Assembly: GCA_934394565.1 (NCBI GenBank)
Contig: CAKRQV010000001.1
Coordinates: 62,001-126,000, forward strand
Reading direction: 5' to 3'
Origin: an uncultured Lachnospiraceae bacterium
GTDB taxonomy: Bacteria; Bacillota; Clostridia; Lachnospirales; Lachnospiraceae
Length of the DNA stretch: 64,000 bases
The notes under the pieces: model-generated
The model's database searches: none
Told to the model about the DNA's origin: nothing
The model's input: the letters and a program-made list of their open reading frames with translations, nothing else
Shown here: one piece after another, positions 35,632-45,175 of the stretch
How the letters are laid out: every line of letters begins with the position of its first letter
Numbering within the stretch: position 1 is the stretch's first letter
Translations under genes and position numbers: made by a program

Positions 35632-37518
35632 ATGAGTAAGATTATTGGTATTGACCTTGGTACAACAAACAGCTGTGTAGCCGTTATGGAAGGTGGACAG
35701 CCGACAGTTATTACAAATACAGAAGGTGCCAGAACGACACCGTCTGTCGTAGCTTTCACAAAGACCGGTGAACGTCTTGTCGGTGAGCCGGCAAAACGTC
35801 AGGCCGTTACAAACTCCGAAAAGACCATCTCTTCCATCAAGAGACATATGGGTTCTGATTACCGTGTAACGATCGATGATAAGAAATATTCTCCGCAGGA
35901 GATTTCCGCTATGATCCTGCAGAAGCTGAAAAGCGATGCAGAAGCTTACCTGGGTGAGAAAGTAACAGAGGCCGTTATTACAGTTCCGGCTTACTTCAAC
36001 GATGCTCAGCGTCAGGCTACAAAGGATGCCGGTAAGATCGCCGGTCTGGATGTAAAACGTATCATCAACGAGCCGACAGCCGCTGCACTGGCCTATGGTC
36101 TTGATAATGAAAAAGAGCAGAAAATCATGGTATATGACCTTGGTGGTGGTACATTTGATGTATCTATCATCGAGATCGGTGATGGTGTTATCGAGGTTCT
36201 GTCTACAGCAGGTAACAACAGACTGGGTGGTGATGACTTCGACCAGAAGATCACAGAATACATGCTTTCTGAGTTCAAGAGAACAGAGGGCGTAGACCTT
36301 TCCGGTGATAAGATGGCTCTGCAGAGATTGAAAGAGGCTGCTGAGAAAGCAAAGAAAGAGCTTTCTTCCGCTACAACAACAAACATCAACCTGCCGTTCA
36401 TCACAGCTGTCGATGGTGTGCCGAAACATTTCGATATGAACCTGACAAAGGCTAAATTCGATGAACTGACCAGAGATCTGGTAGAAGCTACAGCTGAGCC
36501 GGTTCGCCGTGCCCTGTCTGATGCAGGTTTGACAGCTTCCGAGCTGAGCAAGGTACTGCTGGTTGGTGGTTCTACACGTATCCCGGCTGTACAGGATAAA
36601 GTAAAACAGCTGACAGGTCATGAGCCGAACAAGAGCCTGAACCCGGATGAGTGTGTAGCCCTTGGTGCTTCCGTACAGGGTGGTAAGCTTGCCGGTGATG
36701 CAGGTGCAGGAGATATCCTTCTTCTGGATGTTACTCCGCTGTCTCTGTCTATCGAGACCATGGGCGGTATCGCAACCAGACTGATCGAGAGAAATACAAC
36801 GATCCCGACAAAGAAGAGCCAGATCTTCTCCACAGCTGCTGATAACCAGACAGCCGTAGATATCAACGTTGTACAGGGTGAGCGTCAGTTTGCCAAAGAT
36901 AATAAATCCCTTGGCCAGTTCAGACTGGATGGTATCCCGCCGGCAAGACGTGGTGTACCGCAGATCGAGGTTACCTTTGATATCGATGCCAACGGTATCG
37001 TAAATGTATCTGCCAAGGATCTGGGCACAGGAAAAGAGCAGCATATTACCATTACTGCAGGTTCCAATATGTCCGATGCCGATATCGATAAAGCCGTACG
37101 TGAGGCTGCTGAGTTCGAAGCTCAGGATAAGAAGCGTAAAGAGGGTATCGATGCCAAGAACGAAGCTGATTCCATGGTATTCCAGGTAGAGAGTGCTATG
37201 AAAGAGGTTGGTGACAAGCTTGACGGTGCTGACAAAGCTGCTGTAGAAGCTGATCTGGATGCTCTGAAGAAGACTCTGGAAGCTGCTCCGGCTGATGGCA
37301 GCCTGACAGATGAGCAGGTAAACGACATCAAAGCCGGTAAAGAAAAACTGATGGAGAGCGCTCAGAAGCTGTTTGCCAAGATGTATGAGCAGACACAGGG
37401 TGCACAGGCTGGTCAGGCTGGCCCGGGTCCGGACATGGGTGGTGCTGCCGGTTCTTCTAATAACGGTGGAGAGGCAGGATATGACGATGTCGTAGATGCC
37501 GATTACAAAGAGGTATAA
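35632..37518 (+). CDS. dnaK: Molecular chaperone DnaK (Hsp70)
   Basis: 628 residues. IIGIDLGTTNSCVAVMEGG opens the ATPase domain; VYDLGGGTFDVSIIEIGDG and VLLVGGSTRIPAVQ are the two further Hsp70 signatures; the linker DILLLDVTPLSL near 360-372 leads to the peptide-binding domain and a glycine-rich tail. It binds unfolded chains under DnaJ/GrpE control. GAGGAGG precedes the ATG. The long open frame on the opposite strand is an artefact of codon use. Confidence 0.98.
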   Translation: MSKIIGIDLGTTNSCVAVMEGGQPTVITNTEGARTTPSVVAFTKTGERLVGEPAKRQAVTNSEKTISSIKRHMGSDYRVTIDDKKYSPQEISAMILQKLKSDAEAYLGEKVTEAVITVPAYFNDAQRQATKDAGKIAGLDVKRIINEPTAAALAYGLDNEKEQKIMVYDLGGGTFDVSIIEIGDGVIEVLSTAGNNRLGGDDFDQKITEYMLSEFKRTEGVDLSGDKMALQRLKEAAEKAKKELSSATTTNINLPFITAVDGVPKHFDMNLTKAKFDELTRDLVEATAEPVRRALSDAGLTASELSKVLLVGGSTRIPAVQDKVKQLTGHEPNKSLNPDECVALGASVQGGKLAGDAGAGDILLLDVTPLSLSIETMGGIATRLIERNTTIPTKKSQIFSTAADNQTAVDINVVQGERQFAKDNKSLGQFRLDGIPPARRGVPQIEVTFDIDANGIVNVSAKDLGTGKEQHITITAGSNMSDADIDKAVREAAEFEAQDKKRKEGIDAKNEADSMVFQVESAMKEVGDKLDGADKAAVEADLDALKKTLEAAPADGSLTDEQVNDIKAGKEKLMESAQKLFAKMYEQTQGAQAGQAGPGPDMGGAAGSSNNGGEAGYDDVVDADYKEV

Positions 37519-37548
37519 ATCATAAACAAACAAAACGGATATACGGAT

Positions 37549-37575
37549 ATCCCGGGGCGAATTTCGTCCCGGGAT
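37549..37575 (+). terminator. Hairpin between dnaK and dnaJ
   Basis: ATCCCGGG / CCCGGGAT with a short loop, not followed by a T-run. More likely an mRNA-processing or stability hairpin that sets dnaK above dnaJ than a full terminator. Confidence 0.55.
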
Positions 37576-37606
37576 GTTATAAGTAAAAGGATAGAGGTAT
37601 TACATC

Positions 37607-38761
37607 ATGGCCGATAAAAGAGATTATTATGAAGTCCTGGGAGTGGACAAAAATGCCGATGACGCGACATTGAAGAAAGCTTACAGAAAACTGGCGAAAA
37701 AGTATCATCCAGACATGAACCCGGGCGACAAAGAGGCAGAGGCCAAGTTTAAGGAAGCAACAGAAGCTTACAGCGTTCTGAGTGATGCCGACAAACGTCG
37801 CCAGTATGATCAGTTCGGTCATGCTGCCTTTGAAAACGGCGGCGGTGGAGCCGGTGGCGGCTTCGGTGGCTTTGATTTTGGTGGAGATATGGGTGATATT
37901 TTCGGTGATATCTTTGGCGACCTGTTTGGAGGCGGTGGCGGCAGACGCCGTGCCAACAATGGTCCGATGAAGGGAGCCAATCTTCGTGCTGCAGTCAATA
38001 TCATGTTCCAGGAAGCTATCACAGGCTGCGATAAAGAGCTGGAGATCAATCTGAAAGATCCCTGCAAGAAATGTAACGGTACAGGTGCAAAGCCGGGTAC
38101 TTCACCGGAAACCTGTAAGAAATGTAACGGCAGCGGACAGGTTGTCATGACCCAGCAGTCCATGTTCGGTATGGTACGAAATGTAACCGTCTGCCCGGAT
38201 TGTCAGGGTACAGGTAAGATCATCCGTGAAAAATGCCCGGACTGCCGTGGTACAGGCTTTACGTCCTCCAGAAAGAAGATCCAGGTCAGCATTCCGGCCG
38301 GTATCGATGACGGACAGAGCATCCGTATTCGTGATAAAGGTGAGCCGGGAACCAACGGCGGTCCGAGAGGCGATCTTCTGGTAGAGGTACGTGTGGCCCG
38401 CCATCCGGTATTTGCCCGTGAAGATATGAATATCTTCTCCAGTGCCAATATCAGTTTTGCGCAGGCGGCTCTGGGTGGTAAGATTCGTATCCCAACAGTA
38501 GACGGCGATGTGGAATATGAGGTCAAACCGGGCACACAGCCCAATACCCGTATCCGTCTGAAAGGCAAGGGTGTACCGTCACTGCGTAATAAGAATATCC
38601 GCGGTGATCATTATGTTACTTTGACATTACAGGTGCCGACTAATCTGAGCAATGAGTCAAAGGAGGCTCTGCGTAAATTTGATGAGACGCTGGGCGGTAA
38701 TGGTACAGCTCCGAAAAAGAAAAGTTTTAAAGAAAAGATTAAAGAAACTTTTGAGGGATAA
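37607..38761 (+). CDS. dnaJ: Co-chaperone DnaJ (Hsp40)
   Basis: 384 residues, type A: J domain with YHPDMNPGDKEAE (HPD near 34-36), Gly/Phe linker rich in GGGG-F-G to about 125, four zinc-finger CxxCxGxG repeats (CKKCNGTG, CKKCNGSG, CPDCQGTG, CPDCRGTG) at about 150-220, and the client-binding C-terminus. It stimulates DnaK ATPase and delivers substrates. Confidence 0.98.
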   Translation: MADKRDYYEVLGVDKNADDATLKKAYRKLAKKYHPDMNPGDKEAEAKFKEATEAYSVLSDADKRRQYDQFGHAAFENGGGGAGGGFGGFDFGGDMGDIFGDIFGDLFGGGGGRRRANNGPMKGANLRAAVNIMFQEAITGCDKELEINLKDPCKKCNGTGAKPGTSPETCKKCNGSGQVVMTQQSMFGMVRNVTVCPDCQGTGKIIREKCPDCRGTGFTSSRKKIQVSIPAGIDDGQSIRIRDKGEPGTNGGPRGDLLVEVRVARHPVFAREDMNIFSSANISFAQAALGGKIRIPTVDGDVEYEVKPGTQPNTRIRLKGKGVPSLRNKNIRGDHYVTLTLQVPTNLSNESKEALRKFDETLGGNGTAPKKKSFKEKIKETFEG

Positions 38762-38788
38762 GAGTATATTTTATATATAGGAAAAGAG

Positions 38789-38829
38789 CAGTCTGGAAAT
38801 GAAGAAGTATTCATTTTCAGACTGTTTTT
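38789..38829 (+). terminator. Intrinsic terminator of the dnaK operon
   Basis: CAGTCTGGAAATGA pairs with TCATTTTCAGACTG, loop AGAAGTAT, followed by TTTTT. Confidence 0.88.
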
Positions 38830-39015
38830 GCCTGTTGGAGTGATGAGAGGATATTTAATGCCGTAAAAAAACAGGTCTGGATAAAATCTGGCAACTTAAG
38901 ATTTCATTTAGATTTCTTCATAATAAATTAGATGAAAAAAACATAAGCTATGGTATGATACAAAAGTCGAAAGTCATACAAGACAAAGGACAGAATATCC
39001 AAAAAAGGGGTGTTA

Positions 39016-39921
39016 ATGATGAAAGCAAGAAAATGGAGAAGATGGATCTTTATGGCAGTGCTGCTGGTGGGAGTACTTTGTCTGCGTCAACCGGTACAGG
39101 CTGCAGAAAGTCAGGTTCTGGGAGATACCATGCGCCTTGCAGTTAAAGTAGCTACTGCACCGATCCACAGTGAAGCTTCCGGAGATTCAGCGGTTGTAAA
39201 AAACGTTGGCTTTGGGGAACAGCTGAAGGTGACCGAAAAAACAGGAAACTGGTATAAGGTGTCAGACGGCTATATCCATACATCCAAAGTTGTGCTGTAT
39301 GATAAGAATAAGAAGCATATTGCACTGACCTTTGATGACGGACCCAGTAAGGCAAATACCAAGAAGGTTTTAGCCGCATTGAAGAAATATAATGCCCGGG
39401 CTACCTTTATGGTCGTAGGTCAGAATATCAACAGCAGGACAGGGGATCTGTTGAAACAGGAGCTGGAAATGGGGTGTGAGATTGGCAATCATTCCTATAC
39501 ACATGCCAATTTCAAAAAGATCGGTCTGAAAAAGGTGAAAGCAGAGATTCAGAAAACGGATAATAAAGTGAATCAGTATACAGGGACGACACCGACACTG
39601 ATTCGTGCACCTTACGGCGCATTTACAAAGAGTGTTTTAAAGAGCTTTACCCGTCCGAATATTTTCTGGAACGTGGATACGCTGGACTGGAAATACAGAA
39701 ATTCCAAACGGCTGATCAATTATGTGTCTAAAAATGCAGGGGATGGTAAGATCGTTCTGATGCATGATATCCATAAGACCACAGCCAATGCGGCAGACAG
39801 TATCCTGAAGAATCTCACTAAGAAAGGTTACGAGATGGTGACAGTCACAGAACTGTCCGCGATCAAAGGACAGAAGATGAGCGCAGGAAAGACCTATGCT
39901 TCATTTAAAAGTAAAAAATAG
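39016..39921 (+). CDS. Secreted polysaccharide deacetylase (NodB domain) with SH3-like domain
   Basis: 301 residues from the ATG five bases after AAGGGG. Signal peptide to about residue 32, an SH3b-like segment (about 40-92, VKVATAPIHSEASGDS...GNWYKVSDGYI), then a NodB domain with all five motifs: TFDDGP, HSYTH, RAPYG, WNVDTLDW and LMHDIH. The metal Asp and two His are present, so it should be active, removing N-acetyl groups from peptidoglycan or a wall polysaccharide outside the cell. SH3b would bind the wall. Monocistronic. Confidence 0.92.
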   Translation: MMKARKWRRWIFMAVLLVGVLCLRQPVQAAESQVLGDTMRLAVKVATAPIHSEASGDSAVVKNVGFGEQLKVTEKTGNWYKVSDGYIHTSKVVLYDKNKKHIALTFDDGPSKANTKKVLAALKKYNARATFMVVGQNINSRTGDLLKQELEMGCEIGNHSYTHANFKKIGLKKVKAEIQKTDNKVNQYTGTTPTLIRAPYGAFTKSVLKSFTRPNIFWNVDTLDWKYRNSKRLINYVSKNAGDGKIVLMHDIHKTTANAADSILKNLTKKGYEMVTVTELSAIKGQKMSAGKTYASFKSKK

Positions 39922-39935
39922 AATATGAGCAGTTG

Positions 39936-39976
39936 ACAGGAGCTTTGTTGTGTAAAAACAGCAAAGCTCCTGTTTA
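39936..39976. terminator. Terminator after the deacetylase
   Basis: ACAGGAGCTTTG and CAAAGCTCCTGT, twelve paired bases, then TTT; A-rich loop. It may also serve the minus-strand remnant that ends at 39994. Confidence 0.85.
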
Positions 39977-39993
39977 GCTATGCAACGGTCAGT

Positions 39994-40539
39994 TTACCAG
40001 CATTTTTCCATGAAGCTGGCAGCTTCCTCTGTGGACAGAGAGAAATCCTGTGTTATTTTTTCAAGAGCAGTTTCTTTGGATATATTGAAATTTTTGTATG
40101 TTTGCAGCATGAGAGGAACACATTTGAGCTCTCCTTTGCGTTCGCATTTATTTTCCCAGTCAGTAATGCATTGCCATTGTTTCATTGTTGTATCTCCTTT
40201 CTGTTCTGCCTGTGAGGCATATTGTATAAGCTTTTTTGAACCAGTAACAGCGCCAACAGCAAGACCTAATTCCGTGCTAAAAGATTGTTCCTCATAAAAA
40301 GATATAATACTTTCGATATCCTGCTCATCCGGAGAAGCATAGCTTTTGTCCTGCCTGTTTCTGGCAGCGATTTCCTTATATTCTTTGTAATAGGTAATAG
40401 CATCTCCTATGAAATGGAGACGCATATACAGAAATGCGAAATCTCCATTTGTTTTCTTATAACAGGGGATTTCGATGACCGATCGGTCGGGGGAAGTTCC
40501 TGTGATAATGAAATGTTTTATTGATTGTATAATAACAGA
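39994..40539 (-). pseudogene. 5'-truncated remnant of an Rpn/YhgA-like PD-(D/E)XK nuclease gene
   Basis: The frame is open from 40539 (after a TAA at 40540-40542) to the stop at 39994, 181 codons, but the first Met is at 40425, in mid-domain, without a ribosome site. The residues before it (VIEIPCYKK, GDFAFLYMRLHFIGDAI) continue family-like sequence, so the gene has lost its N-terminus. FYEEQSFSTELGLAVGA and the C-terminal repeat-like SKETALEKITQDFSLSTEEAA are typical of the Lachnospiraceae Rpn/transposase-like nucleases. The catalytic PD-ExK part is missing. Family call is from memory and moderate. Confidence 0.6.
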
Positions 40540-40623
40540 TTAAAATGTAAATGTAAAGATAGATACTATAAAATTAAACGATTTAATCTTCGGAGCCCAC
40601 TTGCAAAAATAAGATTATTTATG

Positions 40624-40654
40624 AGGGAAAGTGTATCTTGCACTTTCCCTTTTC
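40624..40654 (+). terminator. Terminator-like hairpin upstream of prmA
   Basis: GGGAAAGTG / CACTTTCCC with loop TATCTTG, followed by TTTT. No plus-strand gene ends here, so it closes a short RNA or lies in a prmA leader. Nothing else seen in 40540-40756. Confidence 0.6.
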
Positions 40655-40756
40655 ATCGTGTATGATTAATCTGATTTTTTATGCGATTTTGTTTATCAAC
40701 TATATCATACAATGGTCCGTTGGACCGAGTTTCTTTACGTCAGGAGGGAAAAGCCC

Positions 40757-41713
40757 GTGAAATGGAATAAGGTTACAGTAAAAACAAAGACAGATGCCGA
40801 GGATATCATCATTGCGACGCTGGCAGAGGTTGGTCTGCAGGGGGCGGAAATCCAGGATAAGAAGCCGCTTTCAGAGGCAGATAAGGAAGCCATGTTTGTC
40901 GGTATGATGCCGGATATGCCGGAGGACGATGGTATCGCTTATCTGAATTTCTATGTGGATGAGGATCAGGATCTGGATGCGATCGTTGCTGATGCGCGCC
41001 GTGAGCTGGATGAGCTGGCTGAGTTTATGGATATCGGTGACGGTACGATTACCACGGGCGAGACCGAGGACAAGGACTGGATCAACAACTGGAAGCAGTT
41101 TTTCAAGCAGTTCTATGTGGACGATATCCTTATCATCCCGTCCTGGGAAGAGGTAAAGCCGGAGGACAAGGATCGTATGATCATCCATATCGATCCGGGT
41201 ACAGCCTTTGGTACAGGTATGCATGAGACGACACAGCTGATCATCCGCGAGCTGAAAAAATATGTGAAACCGGGTATGCAGATCCTCGATGTAGGCACCG
41301 GCAGCGGTATTCTGTCCATCGTGGCTCTGAAGCTGGGCGCTGCACATGCGATCGGTACAGATTTGGATATCTGCACGATCAATGCTGTGGCAGAAAACAA
41401 AGAAGCCAACGCGATCCCGGAGGAGGATATGGAGCTGATCATCGGCAATCTGATCGATGATAAGGAAGTACAGGACAAGGTTGGTTATGAGAAATATGAT
41501 ATTGTTCTGGCAAATATCCTTGCCGATGTACTGGAAGCACTGACTCCGGAGGTCATTCATCAGATGAAGCCGGGTTCCTTATATATCACATCCGGTATCA
41601 TTGACGATAAGGAAGAATGTGTCAAAGAGGCCGTTCTGAAAGCAGGTCTGGAAATCGTAGAGATCAACTACCAGAATGAATGGGTAGCTATTACTGCAAG
41701 AAAGCCGCTGTAA
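40757..41713 (+). CDS. prmA: Ribosomal protein L11 methyltransferase
   Basis: 318 residues from a GTG with AGGAGG nine bases upstream (the longer frame to 40712 lacks one). N-terminal substrate-recognition domain (KWNKVTVKTKTDAEDII), linker, then the class I SAM-methyltransferase fold: IDPGTAFGTGMHETT near 160, ILDVGTGSGILSIVALKLG near 180 and DIVLANILADVL near 250. It trimethylates ribosomal protein L11. In Firmicutes prmA-rsmE normally follow dnaJ; here a deacetylase and a nuclease remnant lie between. Confidence 0.96.
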   Translation: MKWNKVTVKTKTDAEDIIIATLAEVGLQGAEIQDKKPLSEADKEAMFVGMMPDMPEDDGIAYLNFYVDEDQDLDAIVADARRELDELAEFMDIGDGTITTGETEDKDWINNWKQFFKQFYVDDILIIPSWEEVKPEDKDRMIIHIDPGTAFGTGMHETTQLIIRELKKYVKPGMQILDVGTGSGILSIVALKLGAAHAIGTDLDICTINAVAENKEANAIPEEDMELIIGNLIDDKEVQDKVGYEKYDIVLANILADVLEALTPEVIHQMKPGSLYITSGIIDDKEECVKEAVLKAGLEIVEINYQNEWVAITARKPL

Positions 41714-41729
41714 GTTTACGGAGGTTAAT

Positions 41730-42467
41730 ATGTATCGATTTTTCGTAGAAAAAGAGCAGATCGGAGACAAAACGATCCGTATCATCGGCACGGACGTCAA
41801 CCATATCAAAAATGTTCTGCGCATGAAGCCGGGCGAAGAGATTCTGATCAGTGACGGTGAAAAGAAAGAATATCACTGTGAGATCACGGCACTGGACAGC
41901 GATTATGTTGAGGCCGGGATCATGTTTGTCAAGGAAGAGGGTCTGGAACTGCCGTCAAAGGTCTATCTGTTTCAGGGCCTTCCGAAGAATGACAAGATGG
42001 AGCTGATCATCCAGAAGGCTGTGGAGCTGGGCATCTATGCGGTCGTACCGATGGCAACGAAGCGTGCCGTGGTCAAGCTGGACGACAAAAAGGAAGCCAA
42101 AAAGCTGGCCCGCTGGCAGAGTATTGCCGAAAGTGCCGCCAAGCAGGCGAAGCGCCTGATCATTCCGGAGGTGATGCCGGTGATGAGCTTTAAGGAAGCC
42201 GTGGCTTTTGCAAAGGCACTGGATATCCGGCTGATGCCATATGAGCTGGCGGAAAATATGGCGTATACAAGAGAGGTTCTGGCAAAGATCGAGCCGGGGC
42301 AGAGCATCGGTATCTTTATCGGCCCGGAGGGCGGTTTTGCTGAGGAAGAGGTGGAGCTGGCCTTAAACAGTCAGATGGAGACGATCACGCTGGGCAAGCG
42401 GATTCTTCGTACGGAAACTGCGGGAATGACGGTATTGTCTATCTTGATGTATCTGCTTGAGCCCTGA
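41730..42467 (+). CDS. rsmE: 16S rRNA (uracil-1498-N3)-methyltransferase
   Basis: 245 residues, SPOUT fold. MYRFFVEKEQIGD opens the PUA-like RNA-binding domain; KMELIIQKAVELGIYAVVP, IFIGPEGGFAEEEVELA and LGKRILRTETAGM form the knotted SAM site. Acts on the small ribosomal subunit. Sixteen bases after prmA, with GGAGG before the ATG. Confidence 0.96.
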   Translation: MYRFFVEKEQIGDKTIRIIGTDVNHIKNVLRMKPGEEILISDGEKKEYHCEITALDSDYVEAGIMFVKEEGLELPSKVYLFQGLPKNDKMELIIQKAVELGIYAVVPMATKRAVVKLDDKKEAKKLARWQSIAESAAKQAKRLIIPEVMPVMSFKEAVAFAKALDIRLMPYELAENMAYTREVLAKIEPGQSIGIFIGPEGGFAEEEVELALNSQMETITLGKRILRTETAGMTVLSILMYLLEP

Positions 42468-42534
42468 AAAAATGGATAACTGAAAAATGTAAGTCTGTAT
42501 AGCAGAAAACAAAAAGCAACAGAAAAGAGTAGAA

Positions 42535-43689
42535 ATGGAAGCATATCTTGATAATTCAGCCACCACCCGGGTATTTTCGGAAGTGGTTGAGCTGATGGTA
42601 AAAACCATGTCCGAGGACTATGGAAATCCGTCCTCCATGCATACGAAAGGTGTGGAAGCGGAACAGTATATAAAAGAAGCAACAAAGACCTTTGCCCAGA
42701 TCTTAAAGGTACAGGAAAAGGAGATCTACTATACCTCCGGCGGTACGGAATCCGATAACTGGGCACTGATCGGTACAGCGATGGCAAACCGCCGTACCGG
42801 GAATCATATTATTGTGACAGCCATGGAGCATCCGGCGGTCGGTGCAGTAGCGGATTTCCTCGAAAAGCAGGGATTTGCTGTGACACGGCTGTCTGTGGAT
42901 GAACAGGGACGTATTGATCCGGAAAAGCTGCGGGATGCCGTGCGGGAGGATACGATCGTTGTATCCATGATGTACGTAAACAACGAAATTGGTGCGGTGC
43001 AGGATATCGCAGCACTGTCCCGGGTGATCAAAGAAAAGAATCCAAAGACCTATGTGCATGTAGATGCGATCCAGGCTTTTGGAAAGTATCACATCTATCC
43101 GAAACGTATGGGTATCGATATGCTGTCAGTCAGCAGCCACAAGCTGCATGGACCGAAAGGGGTCGGATTATTATATATCGATGACAAAGTAAAGATCGTG
43201 CCGATCATCTACGGCGGCGGTCAGCAAAAAGGCATGCGTTCCGGTACGGACAATGTGCCGGGGATCGCTGGCTTTGGTCTGGCAGCAAAGATGACCTATG
43301 ACCATCTGGATGAAAAGATTGAAAAAATGTATGCCCTGAAACACCGTCTGGTGGACGGACTTATGGAAATTCCGGATGTACATATCCATGGAATGGCTGT
43401 AGAGGAAGGTGCGCCGCATATCGTGAGTGCCGCTTTTGTGGGGGTGCGCAGTGAGGTTCTTCTGCATACGCTGGAGGAACGGGGGATCTATGTATCAGCA
43501 GGAAGTGCCTGCTCAACACATAAGAGAAATGCCAGCCCGACGATGCAGGCCATCCAGGCCCCAAAGACGCTGACCGAGGCAACTGTCCGTTTCAGCTTTT
43601 CGGAGACAACGATGGAAGAAGAGATAGATTATGCACTTGGCGTGATCAGAGAAATCGTGCCGATGCTGCGCCGATATACAAGACACTGA
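42535..43689 (+). CDS. Cysteine desulfurase (NifS/IscS family), probable sulfur donor for ThiI
   Basis: 384 residues. MEAYLDNSATTRVFSEV is the class V opening; SSHKLHGPKGVGLLY holds the PLP lysine near 203, and SAGSACSTHKRNASPTM near 323 the persulfide cysteine. It takes sulfur from L-cysteine as an enzyme persulfide. Being directly ahead of thiI suggests it is the dedicated NifZ-type partner for s4U in tRNA rather than general Fe-S assembly; no iscU or sufU follows. Confidence 0.92.
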   Translation: MEAYLDNSATTRVFSEVVELMVKTMSEDYGNPSSMHTKGVEAEQYIKEATKTFAQILKVQEKEIYYTSGGTESDNWALIGTAMANRRTGNHIIVTAMEHPAVGAVADFLEKQGFAVTRLSVDEQGRIDPEKLRDAVREDTIVVSMMYVNNEIGAVQDIAALSRVIKEKNPKTYVHVDAIQAFGKYHIYPKRMGIDMLSVSSHKLHGPKGVGLLYIDDKVKIVPIIYGGGQQKGMRSGTDNVPGIAGFGLAAKMTYDHLDEKIEKMYALKHRLVDGLMEIPDVHIHGMAVEEGAPHIVSAAFVGVRSEVLLHTLEERGIYVSAGSACSTHKRNASPTMQAIQAPKTLTEATVRFSFSETTMEEEIDYALGVIREIVPMLRRYTRH

Positions 43690-43816
43690 TGCAAGGCAGA
43701 TAAGTCATGAGAAGAATTGTGTCGGAGATATATTTTTGTAGATAAAATCATGCACTGCGGATGTAAAAATGCAGTGTCAGATATGAATTGAAACGAGTAG
43801 AGAAAGGAGACTTGCC

Positions 43817-44998
43817 ATGTTTCGTATGTTTCTGATCAAATATGCCGAGATTGGCGTTAAAGGAAAGAACCGTTATCTTTTCGAGGATGCCCTGATCGCG
43901 CAGATCAAAAGAACATTGAGAAGAGTAGAGGGCCGTTTCAGCGTCACAAAAGAAAGTGGCCGCATCTATGTTGAAGCAGTAACAGAGTTTGATTTTGACG
44001 AGACGGTAGCCGCATTAAAGACGGTATTCGGTATCGTGGGTATCTGTCCGGTTGTCCTTCTGGAGGACAAGGGCTATGAGGAGCTGTCCAAAGACGTTGT
44101 GGCCTATATGGACCATATGTATCCGGACAAGCGTAAAACCTTTAAGGTACAGGTGCGCCGTGCCCGCAAGAATTATCCGATGGATTCCATGGAGCTGGCC
44201 AGAGAGCTTGGCAGCGATATCCTGGATGCCTGTCCGGAGTTTTCCGTGGATGTTCATCATCCGGAAATCCTTCTGCAGGTGGAAATCCGCCAGCATATCT
44301 ATGTATATTCTGAGATCATTCCGGGTCCGGGCGGTATGCCTCTGGGAACAAACGGAAAAGCCATGCTGCTTCTGTCCGGCGGTATCGACAGTCCGGTAGC
44401 CGGATATATGATTGCCAAAAGAGGCGTTGTCGTGGATGCTGTGTACTTCCATGCACCGCCGTATACAAGTGAGCGAGCCAAACAGAAAGTTGTAGATCTG
44501 GCAAAGCTGGTATCCCGCTACAGTGGACCGATGCGTCTGCATATCGTCAACTTTACCGATATTCAGCTGTATATCTACGACAAGTGTCCGCACGATGAGC
44601 TGACGATCATTATGCGTCGGTATATGATGAAGATCGCTGAAGAGATTGCCCGCAAGGAGGGTGCTGTGGCTCTGATCACCGGGGAGAGCATCGGCCAGGT
44701 GGCCAGCCAGACTGTACAGAGTCTGACCGTTACCAATGAAGTCTGCACGATGCCGGTATTCCGTCCGGTGATTGGTTTTGACAAGCAGGAAATAGTAGAT
44801 ATTTCCTTAAAGATTAATACTTATGAGACGTCGATCCAGCCATACGAAGACTGTTGTACGATTTTTGTGGCAAAACATCCGGTGACAAAGCCGAATCTGC
44901 AGGCTATCCGCCGTTCTGAGGAAAATCTGGCAGAAAAGATCGATGAAATGTTGAAAACAGCCGTGGATACCGCAGAGGTTGTGGAAATCGACGAGTAA
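43817..44998 (+). CDS. thiI: tRNA 4-thiouridine synthase ThiI (without rhodanese domain)
   Basis: 393 residues: ferredoxin-like and THUMP domains to about 165, then the PP-loop ATPase with LLLSGGIDSPVAGYMIAKRG near 185. It adenylates U8 of tRNA and inserts sulfur. The C-terminal rhodanese domain of the E. coli enzyme is absent, as in Bacillus, where the adjacent desulfurase hands over sulfur. AAAGGAG precedes the ATG; 127 bases after the desulfurase. Confidence 0.95.
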   Translation: MFRMFLIKYAEIGVKGKNRYLFEDALIAQIKRTLRRVEGRFSVTKESGRIYVEAVTEFDFDETVAALKTVFGIVGICPVVLLEDKGYEELSKDVVAYMDHMYPDKRKTFKVQVRRARKNYPMDSMELARELGSDILDACPEFSVDVHHPEILLQVEIRQHIYVYSEIIPGPGGMPLGTNGKAMLLLSGGIDSPVAGYMIAKRGVVVDAVYFHAPPYTSERAKQKVVDLAKLVSRYSGPMRLHIVNFTDIQLYIYDKCPHDELTIIMRRYMMKIAEEIARKEGAVALITGESIGQVASQTVQSLTVTNEVCTMPVFRPVIGFDKQEIVDISLKINTYETSIQPYEDCCTIFVAKHPVTKPNLQAIRRSEENLAEKIDEMLKTAVDTAEVVEIDE

Positions 44999-45105
44999 AT
45001 ACGAAAAAGGACTGTCGGCAGCAGCCGGATAAGAGAACAGCTGCTGGCAGAAGCTTCAGGGAAGAACCTCAGGAAAGTGAATCCTGTAAAAAAAGATAAA
45101 AAAGA

Positions 45106-45128
45106 ACTCCGCGGGAAATCCGCGGAGC
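45106..45128. terminator. Bidirectional terminator between thiI and the HPr-like gene
   Basis: CTCCGCGG / CCGCGGAG, five-base loop; the minus strand continues into a strong T-run (A-run at 45089-45102 on plus), so it chiefly serves the HPr-like gene. Confidence 0.8.
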
Positions 45129-45175
45129 TTTCTTGCAACATACCGCTCTGTCACAGGACAGATGTCAGAGGCAGA

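Noticed and set aside
35587..37533. 648-codon open frame on the minus strand across dnaK
   Set aside because: It is the mirror of dnaK's codon bias; the product is cysteine/histidine-rich, matches nothing, and has no ribosome site. dnaK itself is certain.
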